Below are positions 56,416 to 63,958 of a stretch of DNA of 64,000 nucleotides, one piece after another. Under the pieces are notes generated by a model that saw only the letters and a program-made list of their open reading frames with translations, searched no databases and had not been told where the DNA came from. The DNA comes from Bog-473 sp963737745 (GTDB taxonomy: Bacteria > Actinomycetota > Acidimicrobiia > Acidimicrobiales > RAAP-2): positions 248,001-312,000 of the forward strand of contig CAVTTR010000007.1 of the NCBI GenBank assembly GCA_963737745.1, written 5' to 3'. The position numbers and the translations under genes are program-made. The stretch's first letter is position 1; the number at the start of each line of letters is the position of its first letter.

Positions 56416-56443
56416 ATAGTAATCGTGTTATCCACCCTGTCAA
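56416..56443 (-). promoter_or_regulatory. Promoter candidate for the leftward substrate-binding protein gene
   Basis: Read on the minus strand, TTGACA (56438-56443) is followed after 16 bases by TACTAT (56416-56421), a fair sigma-70-type pair. It lies about 83 bases before the ATG at 56333 in the right direction. By-eye call only. Confidence 0.4.
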
Positions 56444-56625
56444 GTAGCGACCTCATCGCGTCGGTAGGTAATTGCGAGGTCGGATACCGATAGTGAGGCG
56501 ACTCACCCCCATTGCGAGGAGCCGAAGCTTTCGCTCTAGTTCTCTAACAGATCTCGCAACGTGGACGGTCACACTCCATCGCTTTCCTGTTGGGCGACGA
56601 CGGACGGGCCATTGCAGCTCTTGGA

Positions 56626-57409
56626 CTAGTACGAACGAATGTGGACCGTGTCGAGCTTTTGTCCACGTGGCCGCGTGACGACGTACAGGTGCACGTCGGC
56701 GACATCATCGACTGACTGACCGGTGCTCCCTTCACGCCCCAGAACCCGCGCAAGGTAGCCCCGCTCGGTCCACAATTGACCGGCTGCCATTGCATGCTCG
56801 GGCTCCCAAGCCCAGTCTGTGGAGCCGTCGCCATCGTGAGCGACACCTTGGACGATGACGGTCACGCGGATGTCATCTTGCTGGACCTCGGTCATGAGCG
56901 TTCTGCTGAAAGCCTCGAGGGCTGCCTTACTTGAAACGTACATGGACAGCATGGGGAAGGGATCAAGCGTGGACTCGCTCGAGGTGTTGACGATGTCGCC
57001 CTGGCCGGCCATCCGCAAAAGCGGGATGGCAGCCCTGCAGGTGTAGACGGTTCCGAGAGTAATTCGTCCGGACCTGTCGATCAATATCGAAGTCGCTGAG
57101 TTCCTCCACCCTGCAGGGCCGATATACCCCGGCGTTATTCACGAGAATGTCGAGTTTCCCGAACCGCTCTTCGATTTCGGCGAAGGCTTTGCGAACGCTG
57201 TCTGGGTCACCGACATCCGTGACAATGGGAACGGCACCTTCAATCATCTGGGCTTCTGCGATCAACCGTTCCTTGCCCCGGGCAAGCAACACGACATCGG
57301 CGCCTTCGGCGGCGAACCGTCGAGCCACGGCTCGACCCGAGCCGCTGGTGGAACCCGTGACGACTGCGATCTTGCCCGCGAGCGTGCCGGTCGTCCGTGC
57401 GCTATCCAT
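56626..57409 (-). CDS. SDR-family oxidoreductase, one frameshift
   Basis: About 260 residues when repaired. The N-terminal half (GKIAVVTGSTSGSGRAVARRF, ILVNNAGVYRP) and the C-terminal half (GTVYTCRAAIPLLR, NTSSESTLDPFPMLSMYVSSKAALEAF with Tyr/Lys) are in different frames; the switch is near 57075. Motifs otherwise fit a classical SDR. It lies between the two divergent orphan binding proteins, 293 bases upstream of the first. Substrate unknown. Confidence 0.82.
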
Positions 57410-57837
57410 GGCTTTGCCGTTCCTTCGAGGCGCTTTTCACTTGTCCCCCTAGGCGCTCTTCAATCTCTCCGCTTGTGTGCGAGCGTTGCGCGGTGACCTC
57501 ACGCTGTCAATTTGTGTCGCAAATCAGTTAAGTATGGCCTTGAACGGGATCTCAAGAGCGATACAGCGTCGCGGCCATGCGTACCGGTAGGCGAGCAGTC
57601 GTCCCTTGGGTCTGCGAAGAAAGAGGGGGGTCCCGACACCACGGGGGCTGAATGTTCCTCTGTCTCTTACCTTGGCCTCAGTTGACACCGCGTTTGTCGA
57701 AGTGTCGGCGGAGTTGTCGATGCAATGCCAAGTCTCGGGGGCTTGACGAGGACTTGATCAACCGTTACCTTTCGAGCGTAGAGTAATCTTATTATCCGAT
57801 GTTCCAGGGCCTCTTGGTCCTGTCAGGGGGGCCATCC
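57410..57837. other. Intergenic region between SDR and substrate-binding protein
   Basis: About 430 bases without a recognised gene between divergent genes. It includes a short imperfect palindrome (atttgtgtcgcaaat near 57510) and an A+T-rich stretch (taatcttattat near 57785) just before the rightward gene, so promoters for both sides are expected here. Confidence 0.4.
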
Positions 57838-59091
57838 ATGTGGACCGGTAGGCGGGCTTTTCGTATGGGTACAGCCGCCCTCACTATGGCGGGAGTTCTC
57901 GTCGGAGTGTCGTGCGGGACCGCCTCAGCGGCCAAGGCTCCGATCGTCATCGGGATGATCACTGATGAAACGGGCGGCGCAGCGTCGAGCTACGTGAATG
58001 CACAGGACGGGGCTATCGCCCGCATTGCGGCCCAGAACGCGGCCGGCGGGGTGGACGGTCACAAGATCGTGCTCGACATCGAAGACGACCAGTCCACGCC
58101 TTCGGGCAACCTTGAAGCCGCCCAGACCTTGGTCCAAGACAAGCACGTCTTTGGGATCATCAGTATCTCTTCGTCCACTTTCGGTGGCGCCTCGTACATG
58201 CAGAAAGCGGGTATTCCGGTCATCGGTTTCGATCAAGACGGCCCGGAGTGGGGTGAGCAGCCGAACAGCAACATGTTCAGCGTGGCCGGCATCTTGAATG
58301 GTCCGATCGGCGGGAAGATCTACACGTACAACAGCAGCGGGGCAACTATGAAGGCTCTCCACGTGACCAAGTTGGCCACCGTGGTGGCCAACGTCCCGAC
58401 CGCCATTCAGGCTGCCGATGGCCTCTTTTCTTCCGTGAAGCCTTTTGGCGTCAGCAAGTGCTTGGACGATGTCGTACCGCTGAGCCAAGTGAACTACACC
58501 ACCTTCGCCCTGCAGATGAAGCAGCTCGGCTGCAACGGTATCGATGTTCTCCAAGGAGTGGCCGCCTGTATCGGCGTGCAGACCGCTCTCAAGCAGGCGG
58601 GACTCAACCACGTGGCCGATACCTGCGCTACGGGCTACGACCAAGCCATCCTCGACCAGCCGTCGGCGCTAGCGGCCATGCAAGGGACATACTCGTCCGC
58701 GTTGGTCAACGTTCTGGGCAAACACCTCAGTGCCCCGGTCAAGCTGTTCCTCAGCAACATGAAGAAGTACTCGGCGTGGCCCGGAGGTATCCCCAGCGAG
58801 GAGCTTCTCTATGCCTACGAGTCGGCTGCCCTAATGATCAAGGGACTGCAGCTGGCCGGTCCGAACCCCACCGAGAAGACGTTCATCTCCAAACTGCGCA
58901 ATCTCAACGGCTGGACCGCAGAAGGACTGCAAGCGGCCCCGGGGGAGGATTTCCAGCACTTCGGCACCTTGGCTGGTGTACCGAAGAAAGCCTGTGGACA
59001 GATCCTCGAGCTGAAGGGCAAGTCGTACATTCCGGCGTTCGGCGGCAAGTCGATATGTGGGACGTTGGTTGCCGCGGGAACCGGCAGTTAG
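57838..59091 (+). CDS. ABC transporter substrate-binding protein, branched-chain/amide type
   Basis: 417 residues from the ATG at 57838 (GGGGGG upstream). Signal peptide ending near GTASA, with a VSC that could be a weak lipobox, then APIVIGMITDETGGAASSYVNAQDGAIARIAAQNAAGGVDG. It is a paralogue of the protein at 55101-56333: both share DGPEWG-QPN-NMF, LQMK-LGCNG and MIKGL-LAG-NP blocks. No transporter core genes accompany it. Type I binding proteins often take hydrophobic acids or amides in catabolic clusters; ligand unknown. It is the last gene of the island before the inverted-repeat element. Confidence 0.9.
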   Translation: MWTGRRAFRMGTAALTMAGVLVGVSCGTASAAKAPIVIGMITDETGGAASSYVNAQDGAIARIAAQNAAGGVDGHKIVLDIEDDQSTPSGNLEAAQTLVQDKHVFGIISISSSTFGGASYMQKAGIPVIGFDQDGPEWGEQPNSNMFSVAGILNGPIGGKIYTYNSSGATMKALHVTKLATVVANVPTAIQAADGLFSSVKPFGVSKCLDDVVPLSQVNYTTFALQMKQLGCNGIDVLQGVAACIGVQTALKQAGLNHVADTCATGYDQAILDQPSALAAMQGTYSSALVNVLGKHLSAPVKLFLSNMKKYSAWPGGIPSEELLYAYESAALMIKGLQLAGPNPTEKTFISKLRNLNGWTAEGLQAAPGEDFQHFGTLAGVPKKACGQILELKGKSYIPAFGGKSICGTLVAAGTGS

Positions 59092-59183
59092 CAGAGCGGT
59101 CGCTAGATCCCTAATGAATAATTCACAACTTGCCGGCGACCTCACCTCACCAAGAAGACCCGACTCGTTGTTCAAAACGATCT

Positions 59184-59198
59184 ACACATTCCTCTTTC
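59184..59198. repeat. 15-bp direct repeat, left copy (target-site duplication candidate)
   Basis: acacattcctctttc, identical to 62580-62594 in the same orientation. It directly abuts the outer end of the left terminal inverted repeat. Confidence 0.8.
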
Positions 59199-59334
59199 GG
59201 GAGAGAGAAGCCACGACAGCCCCCCGGCACCGAACCGCCACGCACAGCGCCGGCCGCACGAAGCCGGCGACCCCGCAGCGAGGCGCCACCCGAACGGGGC
59301 CGCAGGGGGGGCACGACGGGGCGAGGGGGCTTTG
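59199..59334 (+). repeat. Left terminal inverted repeat, 136 bp
   Basis: Begins GGGAGAGAGAAGCC and ends GAGGGGGCTTTG. It is the reverse complement of 62443-62579, the only difference seen being the length of one G run (seven against eight). Inside it, CGCCGGC (59248-59254) and GCCGGCG (59263-59269) form a perfect 7-bp hairpin. Confidence 0.88.
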
Positions 59335-59335
59335 G

Positions 59336-59731
59336 CTACGTTTCGAAAAAAGGTATGACTCGCAAGGCTTTTTGCAGGGGCTTCCCTTTCGGCCCGAGCA
59401 CCTCTACGTGAGCTTCGCGACACTCATCGAGCGGGTCGTCCCCCTCTACCACACTGATCGTTTGGCCCGATTTGACTAAAAGAGAGCCCGGGATTTCGAT
59501 CAAACGATGATCCGGATATCTCGCGAGAACATCCGCTGGCACTTTCCCTATTGCCGACAAGAGTCTCTGCGAGTAGGTCGACATTCCGCCTTCAATGGAA
59601 TCGTCGCAAAAGCAGCCCGTTTGGGGCCGCTCTCGACCGAGCTGGGGGTCGAAATACACGTCCTCTGGTCGGATTCTACGGAAGTACGAATCAGCGTGAG
59701 GATCGGCATGCGAGTCACTATCGCTAGCCAC
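59336..59731 (-). CDS. Hypothetical protein, last gene of the element cargo
   Basis: 131 residues, mildly acidic, soluble. Two features stand out: RRIRPEDVYFD near residue 19 and MSTYSQRLLSAI near 50, separated by a short Cys-containing loop (GCFCDD). The rest has IEIPGSLLVKSGQTISVVEGDDP, suggesting beta strands. The GTG at 59731 is used; a purine-rich GGAG touches it, so the true start might differ. The stop is one base from the left inverted repeat. Not recognised as any named family. Confidence 0.7.
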   Translation of the reverse strand: MASDSDSHADPHADSYFRRIRPEDVYFDPQLGRERPQTGCFCDDSIEGGMSTYSQRLLSAIGKVPADVLARYPDHRLIEIPGSLLVKSGQTISVVEGDDPLDECREAHVEVLGPKGKPLQKALRVIPFFET

Positions 59732-59749
59732 CTCCGGTCGCCCGACTGA

Positions 59750-60268
59750 TTATGGAAGCGCTAGTTGCTTCAAAGCTGAATGCACAAACGCTGGAGCGCT
59801 TGAAATGTCGCCGTCCCATTCTTTGACACCGTCGCCATACGACAGCACCGTGCCCACCTTGCGGTCAACGCTGAGCTCAACCGAAAAGTCTTTTGTGGCC
59901 CATTCGAAATTGACGCCCCCGACCGGAGTGGGAAATACGCGGGGAGGGACTGTGTCGGGATGGAGTATCCGTAAAAGAGCATCAATCCCTTCGCCGATCA
60001 TTGCGATGTCGACCGGCAATGCTCCGTGCGAGTTCCAGCCCGGCTCAAGTGCAAGTAGGGAGATGAGGTCGTTAACCATTGGCGGAAACCAGCGGGACGC
60101 CTGAAGCTCTTGAACCCGCACTCTCGGCCCAGTCACTTCAACCTGGGTGGAGTTCTTTCCATCGGTCGCCCACCCTGGACGTCGCCTGATGTTCACCACG
60201 ATCTGATGGGAACGGTCGTCGTCGACACGATCCTCATAATTGATACTCGAAGACATTAGTGCGGTCAT
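59750..60268 (-). CDS. Hypothetical protein with LxPGWxSxGA motif, cargo gene 3
   Basis: 172 residues from the ATG at 60268, which overlaps the stop of the TIGR04255 gene (ATGA). The central motif LEPGWNSHGALPVD (74-87) followed by PPRVFPTPVGGVNFEW and a strand LSVDRKVGTV is a pattern recalled from uncharacterised small proteins next to TIGR04255-like genes in other bacteria; this comparison is from memory. No membrane segment or catalytic motif. Possibly an immunity or partner protein. Confidence 0.78.
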   Translation of the reverse strand: MTALMSSSINYEDRVDDDRSHQIVVNIRRRPGWATDGKNSTQVEVTGPRVRVQELQASRWFPPMVNDLISLLALEPGWNSHGALPVDIAMIGEGIDALLRILHPDTVPPRVFPTPVGGVNFEWATKDFSVELSVDRKVGTVLSYGDGVKEWDGDISSAPAFVHSALKQLALP

Positions 60269-61093
60269 TGGTTCCTTCCCCATGTCTCATGCATGCTCTC
60301 TGTGGTGATCGAAGCGAAGGCGCTCACGATGACCTCGTGGCCTAGGTCCGCGAATTCCAGTACTCCTGCGAGGTCCGGCGTTGACGGAGCACCCCGGACC
60401 GTGAGCGATAGTAGGTAGTAGTGGTGCGGCGCGTTCGTTCTTGACCGCGGGCTGTAGTTCGATATGCAGCCTGGCGCCTTGGGTCCTCGGATCTGGCTTC
60501 AATCGGTGTCTCGTCCCGATTCGGACATCTTCGGCCTGCCCGGGGAACACGTCGTCTACAGGCGTCCAAAGACGTAGGACAGGGTCGGGATCTCCGTGGT
60601 TCTCGATTCCGGCGGCGGGAATTTCATTGTAATAAGCGACTTCACATTGAGTAGCCGTTATTTGCTTTGTCGGCTGGTCCTCCGTCAAGAACTCCGTCAC
60701 CTTCGAGAACGACGACTCGAACGAATTCCGTACATGCTGGAAACGTGGGTACTGTTCCTCCCCACTTATTTTCCGCCAGTTCGCTCCGATTCTGTCGCTT
60801 TGTATCTGGATCAAGTTGGTCATGTCTTCACTCATAAACCAGACCCGGGGGGCCGGAGGAGCGTCAGAAAACTGAAAGGCGACGCCGGGCGGCTGTACGG
60901 GTGCCTTGAAATCTTCAATCACATTTGGAACAGGGCCATGCTCTTCGAAGTTGGGATAAAGGTCGCGGAATCGCTCCCAAAGAAGACCCAAATGAACCGC
61001 TTTGATACCCAGACCGTTAAGAGCTACCGCGATCGCAACCTCTCGGACGGGAGGATTTTCGAACGAGGGCAGTGTGGGTCGGACCATACTCAC
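60265..61093 (-). CDS. TIGR04255-family protein, one frameshift near the end
   Basis: About 275 residues when repaired. LPSFENPPVREVAIAVALNGLG at the start, WERFRDLYPNFEE, RVWFMSEDMTNLIQIQSDRIGANWRK and YPRFQHVRNSFE in the middle are the recognisable signature of TIGR04255, a sporadically distributed family of unknown function. Near 60430 the frame changes (one extra G fits); the downstream frame reads HHYYLLSLTVRG...HEVIVSAFASITTESMHETWGRNQ, the usual end of the family, and its stop overlaps the next start. A 343-base gap separates it from the protease gene. Confidence 0.85.
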
Positions 61094-61436
61094 TCCAGTC
61101 GAACTCTACCCGCTAGGTTCAGTGATGAGGTTGCATCCACCCGATCGCTCGCTGCCCATCCGGCAATCGCCATATCGAGAATGCCCACCACGATCCGGTC
61201 CGTCATGGCTGCGCTCTGCCACCCCCTATTGCGACGTCAGGTGATGTCCAGGTCGCTCGCTGGGCCTGGCCGAGGACGGATGGGCGAGAAGTCAAGGATG
61301 CAGCTTGGTCGCCGCCGACCAGCCGGGAGATCGCCCCAGGGCGGGCCACATCGAAATGTTGGGCAACAAATCGTCCGACTTTTCATCTGCAAACGGAGGC
61401 TGCGTATGCCGATGTGTCGGAGGGCTGCGCCTCCCC
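61094..61436. other. Intergenic gap inside the element
   Basis: About 340 bases between the protease stop and the TIGR04255 start on the same strand. No convincing gene is seen. It may carry a separate promoter for the three downstream genes. Confidence 0.4.
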
Positions 61437-62354
61437 TCACTGCCAGGTAACCGACATGAGGCCGTCTTCTGCCGCGACTATCGATATCGTCTGGCCGTTC
61501 GCGACGACCGGCAACTCTGTGTTTTCGAATAACTCGGATAGCTTCTTAGAGACGTTCGGATTGTGCCTGTCGGGCCACCCAGAAAATAGGAGAAGGGGAG
61601 CCGTCAATGCCGCATAGCTGTAGGGAGCGGTTTGACTCGGGGATGACCCTGAGGAGGCGACGCCAATGAGCGTCCCATCCGCCTTAATCACCGGACCACC
61701 GCTCATTCCCGAAAGGACATGAGCGCCCGTGCGAAACGAAGGCTGACGAGCGATACCAGCCCCGTTTGGAAATATCTCTTCCACAGAACCAACAGAGCAC
61801 GACAACTTGAAATGGGCGTGCTCCGTGCTTGTTTCGGTCTGACTCATGCGCCACGTATCCTGCGTACCCGGGTAACCGAGGGTAATGCACTCCTCACCGA
61901 TTTCGGGGCGATCCAGATTCACCTTGAAGCATTTTGGCGCGCCAAAGGGGGTGGGAAACAGACCCATATCGAGTTGGAGGATCGCTAGATCTCCGGCTTG
62001 GACCTCGTTGCCTATAATCTGGAGAGTATTGGTTTTCCAAACGGGTACGCAGAACCACGTCAGATGGCCGTTCTCATCGATGTTGCTCGGGGCCAAACAA
62101 AAAACCTCGTGGTCTAGATTGTTTGCAGCAAGTCCGCCATCCCCTCCATGGTCGAAAATAACATGGTTAGCAGATGCCATTAGTCCCCACGACGACAGGA
62201 AAAAAGCGGATCCAAACCGCTGAGCCTGGTCTCCGTGACGACGGATTAATGGGAGCACGCTCAGCATCATCGGATCGACGAGCGGTAAGGTCGGGACCGC
62301 GTTTCGTACCCGCACAAAATCTGATGTGTCGATCAACGGCCAATCCCAAGTCAT
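61437..62354 (-). CDS. Trypsin-like serine protease, cytoplasmic, first cargo gene
   Basis: 305 residues from the ATG at 62354, chosen because GGAGGGAG lies ten bases upstream; the longer open frame only reads back through the inverted repeat and tRNA. Chymotrypsin-fold triad in order: His64 (SANHV), Asp122 (GDLAIL), Ser218 (LSGMSGGPV), and a strand LIGVASSG after it. No signal peptide or membrane helix, so it acts inside the cell, unlike most secreted relatives. Such cytoplasmic trypsin-like domains occur as effectors in several bacterial conflict systems. No PDZ domain. Confidence 0.87.
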   Translation of the reverse strand: MTWDWPLIDTSDFVRVRNAVPTLPLVDPMMLSVLPLIRRHGDQAQRFGSAFFLSSWGLMASANHVIFDHGGDGGLAANNLDHEVFCLAPSNIDENGHLTWFCVPVWKTNTLQIIGNEVQAGDLAILQLDMGLFPTPFGAPKCFKVNLDRPEIGEECITLGYPGTQDTWRMSQTETSTEHAHFKLSCSVGSVEEIFPNGAGIARQPSFRTGAHVLSGMSGGPVIKADGTLIGVASSGSSPSQTAPYSYAALTAPLLLFSGWPDRHNPNVSKKLSELFENTELPVVANGQTISIVAAEDGLMSVTWQ

Positions 62355-62442
62355 ATCCACATCTCCCTCCGGCCCGCCGCCACTAATCCACGTAGCTCGG
62401 CTGCCGACGTTATAACAAGAGTGTGTCTCGTCCCCTCTCCCG

Positions 62443-62579
62443 CAAAGCCCCCTCGCCCCGTCGTGCCCCCCCCTGCGGCCCCGTTCGGGTGGCGCCTCGC
62501 TGCGGGGTCGCCGGCTTCGTGCGGCCGGCGCTGTGCGTGGCGGTTCGGTGCCGGGGGGCTGTCGTGGCTTCTCTCTCCC
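62443..62579 (-). repeat. Right terminal inverted repeat, 137 bp
   Basis: Reverse complement of 59199-59334, with one extra base in a C/G run. Its outer end (CTCTCTCCC) touches the right copy of the 15-bp direct repeat; its inner end is about 90 bases before the protease start and may hold or insulate its promoter. Confidence 0.88.
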
Positions 62580-62594
62580 ACACATTCCTCTTTC
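62580..62594. repeat. 15-bp direct repeat, right copy (target-site duplication candidate)
   Basis: Identical to 59184-59198. It is followed within two bases by the 3' end of tRNA-Arg, so the element's target was the sequence immediately beyond that tRNA. Confidence 0.8.
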
Positions 62595-62595
62595 G

Positions 62596-62637
62596 GCGCC
62601 CCCGGCAAGATTCGAACTTGCGCACACGGTTTAGGAA
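62596..62637 (-). repeat. Right attachment repeat within tRNA-Arg
   Basis: The 42 bases shared with 44381-44422. Here they are part of the complete tRNA gene. This is the inferred core recombination region of the island. Confidence 0.88.
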
Positions 62638-62668
62638 ACCGATGCTCTATCCCCTGAGCTACGGGGGC
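62597..62668 (-). tRNA. trnR: tRNA-Arg (anticodon CCU)
   Basis: On the minus strand a full cloverleaf folds: acceptor GCCCCCG/CGGGGGC, D-arm GCTC/GAGC, anticodon loop TTCCTAA with anticodon CCT, and T-arm GCAAG-TTCGAAT-CTTGC. The discriminator base is G and the CCA end is not encoded (only CC follows). It reads AGG codons. It is the integration target of the 18-kb island on its 3' side, a use known for many tRNA genes. Confidence 0.95.
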
Positions 62669-62807
62669 GGCGCCTGGTCACTCGGCTTGCAATGCACTTC
62701 GCATGGACGTCGTCGCCCAGGAGGCTTTGCCTCATCACCATCGAGTCAACCCTAACCCGTATGAAAAGTGACGAAGGCAGAAGCTTGTAACAAAGACGTC
62801 ACGCCCG

Positions 62808-63572
62808 TCACGTGTCGGTGATGCGCGCAAAACGCGCCTTCACCATGTCGATGAGTTCGGGGTGGGTGAAGAGGTGGAGTCGGTTGTTGCGGATGGCCTC
62901 GACGGTGAGGGTCCCCACCTCGCGTGGGTCCATCTGCCCCGGTTCGAGCGGCCCCTCGGGATCGGGAGCGGAGCTGGGCTGGCCGATCCTGGTGCGCACG
63001 AGGCCCGGCATCAGGATGGTCACTCCGATCGGCGCGTCCATCCCTCGGAGCTCAGCGTTCAGCGCCTCGCTGATACCGAGCACGCCGTGCTTCGATGCGT
63101 TGTAGGGGCCGAGCTCGGGTACCGGAGACACCGCCGCGACAGATGCTGTGTTGACGATATGACCCTCTTCGCCCGATTCCAGCAGGATCGGGACGAAGGT
63201 GCGCAGGCCGTGCACGACGCCATAGAAGTTCACTTCCATCACCGCCCGCCAATCCTCCAACGGCAGCTCCCAGGTTCGATAGCCGCGTCGGATGATGCCC
63301 GCGTTGTTACACACCACATTGACGATGCCGAATCGTTCGAGGGTGGCCGCGGCGAGATCATCCATCGCCGCCGGGTCCGTCACATCGACGACGAATGTCG
63401 CCACCTCGTTCCCGGACTCGCTCAACTGCGCTTCTTTGGTCCGCAGTCGAGTGGCGTCGATATCGGCCAGCATCACCTTCATGCCCGCAGCTACCAGGGC
63501 TTCACACATGCCGAAGCCGATGCCGCTCGCTGCTCCGGTCACGACGGCGACGCGCCCTTCGAGATCCTCCAT
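62808..63572 (-). CDS. SDR-family oxidoreductase
   Basis: 254 residues, intact. TGAASGIG (12-19), NNAG (89-92), Ser144, Tyr157/Lys161 (YNASK) and PGLVRT. The acidic D37-I-D after the second strand suggests NAD preference. A C-terminal tail IRNNRLHLFTHPELIDMVKARFARI is characteristic of a group of actinobacterial SDRs often found beside steroid and lipid genes. It lies outside the island, 139 bases beyond the tRNA, and was probably near the aldo/keto reductase before the island inserted. Confidence 0.92.
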   Translation of the reverse strand: MEDLEGRVAVVTGAASGIGFGMCEALVAAGMKVMLADIDATRLRTKEAQLSESGNEVATFVVDVTDPAAMDDLAAATLERFGIVNVVCNNAGIIRRGYRTWELPLEDWRAVMEVNFYGVVHGLRTFVPILLESGEEGHIVNTASVAAVSPVPELGPYNASKHGVLGISEALNAELRGMDAPIGVTILMPGLVRTRIGQPSSAPDPEGPLEPGQMDPREVGTLTVEAIRNNRLHLFTHPELIDMVKARFARITDT

Positions 63573-63958
63573 CAGTGTGGGCCGTTGGTCTTGCGCATCG
63601 GATTCTCCTCGCTCATTCGGCCTCGACGCCGTCGACGCCCGCGTTACGGGGCGAGAGTAGCCGTTGGGGTTCCGGATCGTCAGGGCGAATTCGAGTTACG
63701 GGTCAGCACCTTGTTTCTCTTCCCGTCGTCGGTCCCCGACCTGCCGCAGCAGCGATCTGGGACCAGCCAGTGATCATCGGGCACCCAAATCCATGCTCCA
63801 ACGACCGTGTTCGCCAGTGCTCGTGCGACCATCTATTCTTTTGGGTGGGTAAACGGCCTCCGTCAGATGTCGGAGCACGTGCGTTGCGCTTCCGCCGTAT
63901 GGCCCATTCCAGGCCCGCGCGCCCGCGCACGAAAGACCCAAACGAAAAGGAGTTCGCC
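63573..63958. other. Intergenic region without a recognised gene
   Basis: About 385 bases between a leftward SDR and a rightward gene start, so a divergent promoter region. No family-like frame is seen. AAAAGGAG at its end is the ribosome binding site of the next gene. Confidence 0.4.

Larger units (their letters stand above)
59199..62579. mobile_element. Inverted-repeat element with protease/TIGR04255 cargo, about 3.4 kb
   Basis: Long terminal inverted repeats (136/137 bp) and a perfect 15-bp flanking direct repeat define the unit. The cargo fills the space: the last gene's stop is one base from the left repeat and the first gene starts about 90 bases inside the right one. All four genes point leftward. 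No transposase, integrase or Cas1 was seen, so it would be a non-autonomous passenger. It lies exactly at the 3' end of tRNA-Arg, within the larger island. Confidence 0.7.
44423..62595. mobile_element. tRNA-Arg-integrated genomic island, about 18.2 kb
   Basis: Bounded by the 42-bp direct repeat of the tRNA-Arg 3' end. Contents differ from the flanks: esterases and SGNH hydrolases, orphan substrate-binding proteins, a KstR-like regulator, gene remnants and, at the right end, a separate inverted-repeat element. No integrase, relaxase, replication or phage structural gene was recognised, so the island looks immobile now or depends on another element. The flanking aldo/keto reductase (left) and SDR (right) were presumably neighbours before insertion. 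Confidence 0.75.

Noticed and set aside
60596..61450. Rightward 284-residue frame opposite the TIGR04255 gene
   Set aside because: No recognisable motifs; the opposite strand carries the conserved TIGR04255 blocks.
59199..62579. Casposon
   Set aside because: The 15-bp direct repeat and tRNA target fit, but no cas1-like or DNA polymerase gene is present and 3.4 kb is too small for a complete one. Only the resemblance of the insertion pattern is kept.
62355..62627. N-terminal extension of the trypsin-like protease
   Set aside because: The extra 91 residues read through the inverted repeat and the tRNA; a good ribosome site precedes the ATG at 62354.
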